A stretch of DNA of 64,000 nucleotides from Marinomonas communis (GTDB taxonomy: Bacteria > Pseudomonadota > Gammaproteobacteria > Pseudomonadales > Marinomonadaceae), in the NCBI RefSeq assembly GCF_004363305.1, contig NZ_SNZA01000001.1, positions 832,902 through 896,901 of the forward strand. The letters are read 5' to 3'. The translations under genes were made by a program, and so were the position numbers. Under the pieces are notes generated by a model. It had not been told where the DNA came from and did no database searches. It saw only the letters and a program-made list of their open reading frames with translations. This document shows, one piece after another, positions 57,943-64,000 of the stretch (its first letter is position 1; each line of letters opens with the position of its first letter).

Positions 57943-58461
57943 TTAAGGATATAAACGCACTATTCCGGTCTTTGCTTCCATGTCTGCAACCATCCAGATT
58001 TTTTCAAATGGATGGTCGTCGGGGACTGTAATATGACCAAATAGTTTCTTGATCTCGTCTTTGCCCCACTGAGGATGGGTATTACGAATCACCAACCACA
58101 CTTTATCTGTTTGATAGCGCTTACCAGCTTTGTTCAAAAGAATTCTATTCAATGCTTTTAACAAGCGCTCATCGGCTTCTAAGTCTAAAGAATGCAGCTC
58201 CGCTTGCGTTTGCTCGGATAATTCCCGCCCTAGGATGGCCATCGCTTCGGCCTCGGAGCCATACAGATGAGCTATCTCAAGATCCAACCGTTCACCTTCT
58301 AAAGTACAAGAAACATCCGGCCGCATGGGTTGATTGTGCCAAATATGGCGAATGGGCTTGCGGGTGTTTGCTTCATAACAACGCATAAACAACTTCGCCG
58401 CTTCATGCTCTAAGCGTATTTTTTCATGTTCGCTACGTTGGCCTTCAGTGACATCTGCCAT
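57943..58461 (-). CDS. Uncharacterised protein, possible PD-(D/E)xK-like fold
   Basis: 172 residues, not recognised. RPDVSCTLEGERLDLEIAHLYGSEAEAMAILG (Pro48-Asp49 and Asp60/Glu62) recalls the active-site spacing of PD-(D/E)xK nucleases, but the Lys position is Ala64, so either the match is chance or the site is inactive. Later KVWLVIRNTHPQW and KIWMVADM look like core strands. Cytoplasmic, alone on the minus strand. Confidence 0.55.
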   Translation of the reverse strand: MADVTEGQRSEHEKIRLEHEAAKLFMRCYEANTRKPIRHIWHNQPMRPDVSCTLEGERLDLEIAHLYGSEAEAMAILGRELSEQTQAELHSLDLEADERLLKALNRILLNKAGKRYQTDKVWLVIRNTHPQWGKDEIKKLFGHITVPDDHPFEKIWMVADMEAKTGIVRLYP

Positions 58462-58637
58462 AACTACTCCTACCGAAGTTTAGCCTTTCAGGTTTAGCAT
58501 AGACCAGTTGAACCGTTTAGTCCCCGTTTCTAGTTCCTTGCTTTCCTATTTAGTCCTCATTTTTAGCAACACAGAATTCATAATAAAGCCTTATAATTCA
58601 AAGTTCGTTTTGCATTCACTTTTAAGGACTATGGATC

Positions 58638-59864
58638 ATGCCTTCAATTTCTCAACGCTCAGAAATGGGAGCAAAAGAGTTCACTGTGTTGGTTGCACTG
58701 TTGATGTCGATTGTCGCTATTTCAATTGACGCCCTGCTTCCCGCACTTGGCCTCATTGGTCAAGACTTAAAAGCGACAGACTCTAATCAGCCACAACTGT
58801 TAATCAGTTTAATATTTTTAGGCATGGCGATTGGCCAACTCATTGCAGGCCCTTTGTCTGATGCACTAGGCCGAAAACCGATACTCTTTGCTGGCTTTGC
58901 TCTGTATCTGGCTGGCACGGTGTTTTGTTTTTTTGCACCAACTTTATCAGAACTAATGATTGGTCGATTTATACAGGGCTTGGGCGTTTCCGGTCCTTAC
59001 ATCGCAGCCATCTCTTTAGTACGTGACCAATTCAGCGGTGCAAAAATGGCTCGCACCATGTCATTTGTCATGATGATATTTGTCTTAGTGCCTGCGATCG
59101 CACCCACATTAGGTCAAGCCATCATGTTTGTCGCAGATTGGCACAGCATTTTTATTATGTACTTTTTATATGCCGCCATTCTGCTCGTATGGATTGCGAC
59201 ACGCCTGAAGGAAACACTAGCCAAACCTGATCGTATTCCGTTCACCTACTCAGGGTTTAAAAATGGCTTCAAAGAAGTCCTGAGTAACCGCCAAACACTT
59301 TGCTATATGCTGTGTATGGGACTGTTCTTTGGTAGCTTTATTGGTTACCTAAACTCTTCACAGCAAATTTTCCAAGTGCAATTCAATACTGGCGCCTTAT
59401 TCAGTTTGTACTTTGGTGCCTTAGCACTCGTGCTTGGCTTTTCCTCGTTATTAAATGCCCGTATTGTTGAAGCATTTGGGATGCGTCCTATTGCACTGTG
59501 CGCCATCACTACAGTGGTCATTGCCTCCCTTATTTTCTGGGCACTGCATTCATTCGTTAACGTTACATTATGGATGTTCTTAACCTACGCAACTGTGTTG
59601 TTCTTTTGCTTTGGCTTATTGTTTGGCAACGTTAACGCCCTAGCCATGGAACCTATGGGGCATGTTGCAGGCATTGCTTCTGCGGTCATTGGCTCAGTTT
59701 CTTCTATCTTATCAATGGGCATAGGCACTTTGATTGGTCAGTTGTACGACAATACGCTTATTCCCGTTGTCATGGGCTTTAGCTTACTTGGGCTACTAGC
59801 ACTGGGGCTAATGTATATTGCCGACAGCAAAACACCTGATGACTTAGATCCTGCGATAGCATAG
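58638..59864 (+). CDS. MFS drug-resistance transporter, Bcr/CflA family
   Basis: 408 residues with 12 predicted helices. SIDALLPALGLIGQDLKATDSNQPQLLISLIFLGMAIGQLIAGPLSDALGRKP, VRDQFSGAKMARTMSFVMMIFVLVPAIAPTLGQ are Bcr/CflA signatures. It exports drugs by proton antiport; the substrate is unknown. AAGGA SD at 58624-58628. Followed 7 nt later by a small gene. Confidence 0.9.
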   Translation: MPSISQRSEMGAKEFTVLVALLMSIVAISIDALLPALGLIGQDLKATDSNQPQLLISLIFLGMAIGQLIAGPLSDALGRKPILFAGFALYLAGTVFCFFAPTLSELMIGRFIQGLGVSGPYIAAISLVRDQFSGAKMARTMSFVMMIFVLVPAIAPTLGQAIMFVADWHSIFIMYFLYAAILLVWIATRLKETLAKPDRIPFTYSGFKNGFKEVLSNRQTLCYMLCMGLFFGSFIGYLNSSQQIFQVQFNTGALFSLYFGALALVLGFSSLLNARIVEAFGMRPIALCAITTVVIASLIFWALHSFVNVTLWMFLTYATVLFFCFGLLFGNVNALAMEPMGHVAGIASAVIGSVSSILSMGIGTLIGQLYDNTLIPVVMGFSLLGLLALGLMYIADSKTPDDLDPAIA

Positions 59865-59871
59865 GCACAAC

Positions 59872-60219
59872 ATGCGTAAAACAGATAAGAAAAGAGACAA
59901 CTTGATTCGAGAGTCGCTGACTAAGCTCTGCGATGAACTATTGGCTCTAAACATAGGCTTTGCGTGGCTGACGCACACCGTGGATTACAATACCTTTCCG
60001 CAAAGCCTAAAAGTCATCATTATCTTTGAGACAGACGAAGCTCAAGAACGATTCGCCAACAGTTCCGCTCTAGACAAACTCTTATCGGATATTGCCAATC
60101 GCTTTAAACAGCTAGACATCCGCCTTGCCACACCACATAAACACGTCTTGCTCGATAACGAGCAAGCATGCTTTAGAAGTCATCAAGGCAAATGGGCTAA
60201 CCGATTACAGCAACACTGA
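59872..60219 (+). CDS. Small conserved-looking protein, unknown function
   Basis: 115 residues. Begins RKTDKKRDNLIRESLTKLCDELLALNIGFAWLTHTVDYNTFPQSLKVIIIFET. Basic N-terminus and an alternating strand/helix pattern, no signal or membrane segment. I do not recognise it. It follows the Bcr/CflA gene closely and shares its terminator. Confidence 0.6.
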   Translation: MRKTDKKRDNLIRESLTKLCDELLALNIGFAWLTHTVDYNTFPQSLKVIIIFETDEAQERFANSSALDKLLSDIANRFKQLDIRLATPHKHVLLDNEQACFRSHQGKWANRLQQH

Positions 60220-60242
60220 GCACATTCCTGCGTACTCATGAC

Positions 60243-60271
60243 AAGGCGCTGACTTAAGAAGCGCCTTTTTC
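60243..60271 (+). terminator. Terminator of the Bcr/CflA operon
   Basis: An 8-bp stem (60243-60250 with 60260-60267, 9-nt loop) followed by T5. Confidence 0.87.
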
Positions 60272-60414
60272 TATAAAGCTTCGTCCGCATACATAATCTT
60301 TACATTCTCGGCTATAACTCCCAATTCATCGCACGTTTCTTGCGCTTATTGCATGTCTTACCTGTCTATCCTGATTACGTCATTTAGAAAATTAGCGATT
60401 AAGGAGAACGAATT

Positions 60415-60588
60415 ATGTTGGGTTGGACATTTCTATTTTTGATTGTTGCGTTATTGGCGGGTGCTCTTGGTTTCACTGGGATTGCAGGGGCAAGTATGGG
60501 AATTGCAAAAGTACTGTTCTTTGTCTTCTTAGCATTGATGATAATTTCGGCAGTCCTTCATGTGATTCGAGGCAAAAAACCTCTTTAA
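60415..60588 (+). CDS. Small DUF1328 membrane protein
   Basis: 57 residues: [20 protein letters not shown]...[37 protein letters not shown]. Two hydrophobic helices around a Gly/Ala turn are typical of DUF1328 (YtjA-like) inner-membrane proteins. AAGGAG at 60401-60406 gives strong support for the start. Confidence 0.88.
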   Translation: MLGWTFLFLIVALLAGALGFTGIAGASMGIAKVLFFVFLALMIISAVLHVIRGKKPL

Positions 60589-60716
60589 CCGCTATTCCAT
60601 TCATAGGCCCACAGGTATTTACCGTGGGCCTCAATCGCCTTATTTTTGTCACCTTTTCCAATCAGATAAGACGTACCATGTTTTCTTCGCCCTATCAATG
60701 TACCAGAGGATGAAAC

Positions 60717-61454
60717 ATGAAAGCTTACAAGTACGTACCATTAATCATTTTGCCATTCGCCTCAAGCACCTATGCCGATGAGCTGAACTCCAGCATCGGT
60801 GTTACAGGTATTTGGGCAAAGTCTTATATCGTAGGCGAAGATAACGCCAGCGACCCTTTTCCTTACGTCAATCTGTCCTATGGCATGTTTAGAGCATCCC
60901 CACAAGGTATAGGTGTAGAACACGCCATTAGTGACAAAGATAAAGTCAGCCTTCTTGTGAAGCTAAGACGATCCCCACTGGATATTGATGAGAATAGCCA
61001 ACTTACTGGCCTAAATGAGCGCAAAGATGCCACGGAATTAGCTCTAGGCTGGTCAACCAAGCTTCAATCTATTGATATTACCTCCTCTTTGGCAGCGGAC
61101 ATCAGTGACAAGCACAATGGCTACGAAGCGAAAATCAAAGCGTCCAAACCGTATAAAACGCAAGTGGGATTGTTCATCCCTTCCCTCGGTTTAGCTTATC
61201 AATCAAAAGACCTAGTCAACTATTACCATGGTATCAGTGCTAGCGAGTCTGCTCTGTCTGGATACCAAGCCTATGAAGGTGATGGAGGTGTAATTGGTCA
61301 AATGGGCATCACACACATTTTCCCTATTTCTGATCACTGGAAAACCATTACAAACATTCAACATACCACCTTAGGCGATAACATTAGCGACAGTCCAATT
61401 GTTGAGCAATCTAGCTTCTGGGCCGGCATGTTTTCGGTAGTGTATACATTTTAA
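60717..61454 (+). CDS. MipA/OmpV family outer-membrane protein
   Basis: 245 residues with signal peptide (MKAYKYVPLIILPFASSTYA). FPYVNLSYGMFRASPQGIGVEH, KLRRSPLDIDENSQLTGLNERKDATELALGWS, and a barrel ending in Phe (FWAGMFSVVYTF) match MipA/OmpV, a family linked to peptidoglycan synthesis complexes and outer-membrane scaffolding. GAGGA SD. Role here unknown. Confidence 0.85.
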   Translation: MKAYKYVPLIILPFASSTYADELNSSIGVTGIWAKSYIVGEDNASDPFPYVNLSYGMFRASPQGIGVEHAISDKDKVSLLVKLRRSPLDIDENSQLTGLNERKDATELALGWSTKLQSIDITSSLAADISDKHNGYEAKIKASKPYKTQVGLFIPSLGLAYQSKDLVNYYHGISASESALSGYQAYEGDGGVIGQMGITHIFPISDHWKTITNIQHTTLGDNISDSPIVEQSSFWAGMFSVVYTF

Positions 61455-61523
61455 ACGGATTAAATAGTGTGATACGCCTTAGGTTTGTTTTAGACTGAAA
61501 AGGTCATCATTGCGGAGGTGCTT

Positions 61524-61790
61524 ATGAAAAAACTAAAGAATGAAGCGCAACTCGTAAAAAAAGCCATTCAAGTAGGTGAATCTTACGCCAAGAACCGTGG
61601 CTATGCGGCATTTTCGGCACAGACCTCAGCCAATCAAAAAGTGGAGTCTTTATACCGCTTACTGGTACTCGATAAACTGGTGGTCGCACTGCCTCCGGAT
61701 AAAGAAGACTTGCCTGGAATGAAACACAAACTGGCTATTTGGATTGATAAAATGCTCCCTGCAGATCATCCATTGAAAGAAGCCAGTTAG
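61524..61790 (+). CDS. DUF5062 family protein
   Basis: 88 residues from ATG 61524 (GGAGG at 61514-61518). KKLKNEAQLVKKAIQVGESYAKNRGYAAF, VESLYRLLVLDKLVVALPPDKEDLPGMKHKLAIWIDKMLPADHPL follows the DUF5062 pattern of marine gammaproteobacteria. Function unknown. Confidence 0.82.
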   Translation: MKKLKNEAQLVKKAIQVGESYAKNRGYAAFSAQTSANQKVESLYRLLVLDKLVVALPPDKEDLPGMKHKLAIWIDKMLPADHPLKEAS

Positions 61791-61802
61791 CACTGAGCTA
61801 AA

Positions 61803-61846
61803 AAAAGGGCAATTTGATTCCAAGCAAGGTTTCAAATGGCCCTTTT
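61803..61846. terminator. Bidirectional terminator between the DUF5062 and ArsA-like genes
   Basis: A 15-bp stem with one mismatch (61803-61817 with 61832-61846, 14-nt loop), flanked by A and T tracts, between convergent genes. Confidence 0.85.
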
Positions 61847-61873
61847 AAATTTCTAACGAAAAAAAACTCTGAA

Positions 61874-62881
61874 CTACAAGCCAGATTGATCCAACAACAC
61901 TGCCGTTTGTTGCAAAGCACCGATACCATGAATATCCGTTGGCATTAACGGCATTCTAAACTGTGCTTGGTCAGCGAAAATACGATCGATATCGTTTAAG
62001 TAACGCTTTTCTTGCTCGCGACGCTGTGCTAAAAACTCGCCATCTGCATTGTCTGGCAATACTCGATTAACGACCAAACCGTGTAACGGTAACGCTTCGT
62101 CCTTAAGAGATTTCACCGCACGTTCAGTTTCTAGAATAGGTAATTTTTCTGGCGTTAACACGAACAGCAAACCTGTGTTTTCAGCGTCTTGAAAACGACG
62201 GCGACTACGTTGAAACAAGCGTTGACGCTCAAGTAAGGTTTCTGTGATTTCCTGTGTTCGGCTGTCCATACCGTCGGTTGCATGTTTGCTCGGATCCGCC
62301 ATTGGGTTCGCAATGTCTTTTCCCGCTTTTGCCGTTAAATGGTCCAACACACCAGCGAGCTTTTCTGACTTCGCCTGCTGGCTAAGCATACCTTGAGTCC
62401 AAGCCGCCATTGCCTCAGGGAGACTTAACAAACGAAGTGTATGCCCTGTGGGGGCAGTATCGAAAATCACTAAGTCATATTGATCTTCAGCGTCTTCAAT
62501 AAGCCGGCATATACGCTCTAACAAGGCCGCTTCCTGTGCACCTGGTGATTGCTCTGTCAAACGCATTTGACGCTCAATCTCAGGGTACATTTCTGGGCGT
62601 GTGAAGCGTTTCATATCTTTCGTCACACGCTCGATATGCGCCATAACCTCTTTGTCAGGGTCAATCTCTAGCGCATGAACACCCGCGCACACCGCGGCAC
62701 CTTGGTCACCAATCTCCCAATCAAACGCATCGCCTAAGCTATGAGCTGGATCGGTTGACACCACTAACACACGTTTACCCCGGCGAGACGCCAATAACGC
62801 CAGCGAAGCAGAAATGGTGGTTTTGCCCACTCCTCCTTTACCACCCACCAAAATTAAACGCTTATCTGTAATGCACGACAT
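61874..62881 (-). CDS. ArsA/Get3-like ATPase
   Basis: 335 residues from ATG 62881 (MSCITDKRLILVGGKGGVGKTTISASLALLASRRGKRVLVVSTDPAHSLGDAFD); the upstream open frame to 63004 runs over the preceding gene. Deviant Walker A GGKGGVGKTT, STDPAHSLGDAF, FDTAPTGHTLRLLSLPE, LVVNRVLP match ArsA/Get3. Single ATPase domain, so a dimer is likely. No arsA-partner arsB or arsD nearby, so arsenic export is unlikely. It is downstream of a cstA-type gene and a Cys-Cys-ending small gene, so a membrane-protein handling role is more likely. Confidence 0.86.
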   Translation of the reverse strand: MSCITDKRLILVGGKGGVGKTTISASLALLASRRGKRVLVVSTDPAHSLGDAFDWEIGDQGAAVCAGVHALEIDPDKEVMAHIERVTKDMKRFTRPEMYPEIERQMRLTEQSPGAQEAALLERICRLIEDAEDQYDLVIFDTAPTGHTLRLLSLPEAMAAWTQGMLSQQAKSEKLAGVLDHLTAKAGKDIANPMADPSKHATDGMDSRTQEITETLLERQRLFQRSRRRFQDAENTGLLFVLTPEKLPILETERAVKSLKDEALPLHGLVVNRVLPDNADGEFLAQRREQEKRYLNDIDRIFADQAQFRMPLMPTDIHGIGALQQTAVLLDQSGL

Positions 62882-62909
62882 CGACTTCAACCTACAATGA
62901 CTTGGTTTA

Positions 62910-63182
62910 TTAACAACAACGAAAATGATCCAGCGGCGAATGCTCCATTCCCATACGCTTATGCCAGTCATGGAAACGTTCGAGCAACAAGGGTTGTAAT
63001 TCAAGCGTGTAATAGGCGGCCGGATTTGGCACGCCCATCAACTCAGAAAACACCAACATCATAAACAAGTCGTCTTCGTCACGCTTTGCCCGAGCAATCG
63101 CGGAGCGGTATGGCGCGTTGTAAGCTTCTTCTAGCATACGCGAGGCTTTACCAGCCCACTGACGAACAGATTTAATCTTCAT
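62910..63182 (-). CDS. Small protein ending in Cys-Cys, partner of the cstA-type transporter
   Basis: 90 residues, MKIKSVRQWAGKASRMLEEAYNAPYRSAIARAKRDEDDLFMMLVFSELMGVPNPAAYYTLELQPLLLERFHDWHKRMGMEHSPLDHFRCC. Not the YbdD/YjiX (DUF466) family by sequence, yet it has the same place after a cstA gene and the same RCC end. Two bases after the cstA stop, so co-translated. Its job is unknown; a Cys-Cys tail could bind metal or form disulfide. Confidence 0.78.
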   Translation of the reverse strand: MKIKSVRQWAGKASRMLEEAYNAPYRSAIARAKRDEDDLFMMLVFSELMGVPNPAAYYTLELQPLLLERFHDWHKRMGMEHSPLDHFRCC

Positions 63183-63184
63183 GA

Positions 63185-64000
63185 TTAAGCATTCTCTTTA
63201 CGAACACGAACCATGGTGGCCGCTGCTTCTAGAGCAATACAAATCGCCGCCACCAAGATTACCCCATCAAGGCCAAATAAGAACCAGTTCTCGTCGTTAT
63301 AGAAACCTTTTAGCTGGATAAGCAATGCAAAAATGGTCATAACTAGTAAGAACACCAATGGGATCAAGGTGTAATACGAAGGACGCTTAAGGCGAATCAA
63401 CATCACAGTGATCACCATCAGCGTTAGACCTGCTAATAATTGGTTAGTGGTACCAAATAAAGGCCAAATCAACATACCGCCAGAACCATCGGCACCTGCG
63501 CCGAAGGCCAACAACATGCAAGTACCCACAGCTAACAGCGTCGCTGGCGCAGCTTTTTGTAGCCACTTCAGGTTATAGATTTCACCCCACTCTTGGAAAA
63601 TATAGCGCTGAAGGCGAATACCTGTATCCATGGTAGTACCAGCAAACAACACTGCCATAACCGTTAACAGGGTTTGCGCAATGGTGTTATCCAACCCAAT
63701 ACCATTCGTTAAAATATTCGCGCCACCACTTACAAATGCCGCCACGCCACCTTGACCAAATGAGCTGTAAACCGCTTGCCAATCAGCCAATGTGGCAAAA
63801 CCAGCCGTCACGGCGATGATAGTTGCAAGAGATAAAGACCCCTCACCAATCGCACCAAAATAACCAACAAAACGAATATCGGTTTCTTTCTCAATCTGCT
63901 TAGAGGTCGTACCAGAAGAGACCAAACCGTGGAAACCTGAAATCGCGCCACACGCAATCGTCACAAACAAAAGTGGTACTAAGGACGGCGTGCCTTCAGG
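63185..64000 (-). CDS. cstA: Carbon starvation protein CstA family transporter, C-terminal part
   Basis: Partial: the gene runs off the right edge. 272 residues are visible. LFVTIACGAISGFHGLVSSGTTSKQIEKETDIRFVGYFGAIGEGSLSLATIIAVTAG and GGMLIWPLFGTTNQLLAGLTLMVITVML are typical of CstA/BtsT, which import pyruvate or peptides. The membrane core continues with TTMDTGIRLQRYI. First gene of a three-gene operon with the RCC-tail and ArsA-like genes. Confidence 0.9.
   Translation of the reverse strand, partial: PEGTPSLVPLLFVTIACGAISGFHGLVSSGTTSKQIEKETDIRFVGYFGAIGEGSLSLATIIAVTAGFATLADWQAVYSSFGQGGVAAFVSGGANILTNGIGLDNTIAQTLLTVMAVLFAGTTMDTGIRLQRYIFQEWGEIYNLKWLQKAAPATLLAVGTCMLLAFGAGADGSGGMLIWPLFGTTNQLLAGLTLMVITVMLIRLKRPSYYTLIPLVFLLVMTIFALLIQLKGFYNDENWFLFGLDGVILVAAICIALEAAATMVRVRKENA

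Noticed and set aside
62882-63004. N-terminal extension of the ArsA-like ATPase
   Set aside because: It lies over the end of the Cys-Cys protein gene in another frame, and the family begins at the ATG 62881.

Overview
The window reads as a chromosomal segment of a marine gammaproteobacterium, most likely Marinomonas or a close Oceanospirillales relative. That assignment is inferred from gene content and protein style (gammaproteobacterial YacL, SohB, NhaB, DbpA, AcpH, MltD and a tandem rnhA-dnaQ pair beside gloB, plus TRAP and TTT carboxylate transporters and many c-di-GMP and chemotaxis proteins), not from a marker gene. No rRNA, tRNA, CRISPR array, transposase, integrase or prophage gene was seen. 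Gene density is high, and most gene ends carry clear intrinsic terminators.

Layout: (1) 1-6.7 kb is a carboxylate uptake/catabolism locus on the + strand: the end of tctB, tctA, a VOC-fold gene and a TIM-barrel gene that together resemble a split QuiC1-type dehydroshikimate dehydratase, then a dctPQM TRAP transporter. (2) 7-10.7 kb holds a beta-barrel porin-like protein, a short PstS-like periplasmic protein and a membrane GGDEF-EAL protein, apparently one operon. (3) 10.7-15.9 kb is a minus-strand vitamin B12 uptake operon (btuB-btuF-btuC-btuD plus a small Rossmann-like gene) under a cobalamin riboswitch. (4) 16-28.3 kb carries a secreted nuclease, a soluble PAS chemoreceptor, catalase-peroxidase katG, a large hybrid kinase with Hpt domain and a divergent REC-PAS-GGDEF-EAL protein.

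(5) 28.5-38 kb is mostly housekeeping: uspA with an AGCS symporter, sohB, nhaB, a yafS-like methyltransferase-rnhA-dnaQ operon, gloB, mltD, ppnP. (6) 38-49.6 kb holds a GcvA-type LysR regulator, a DEAD-box helicase, a DUF1285 protein, an MTHFR-fold protein lacking the usual catalytic Glu, LPS genes (GT9, kdkA), cti, an acidic internally repeated protein, yacL, an RbgA-type GTPase and acpH. (7) 49.7-64 kb holds dbpA, vanZ-like, glycerate kinase, guanine deaminase, alkaline phosphatase with a candidate Pho box, a NIT-ANTAR antiterminator, a Bcr/CflA exporter, several small conserved proteins, a MipA/OmpV protein, and at the edge a cstA-type transporter with a small Cys-Cys-ending protein and an ArsA/Get3-like ATPase.

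The observations most worth a second look are the split QuiC1-like pair with substituted metal ligands, the cstA/RCC-tail/ArsA-like operon, the porin/PstS-like/GGDEF-EAL operon, a possible AUU start in the LysR gene, an orphan + strand terminator suggesting a small RNA, and the MTHFR-fold protein without its catalytic residue. All calls come from reading the sequence; no database search was run.
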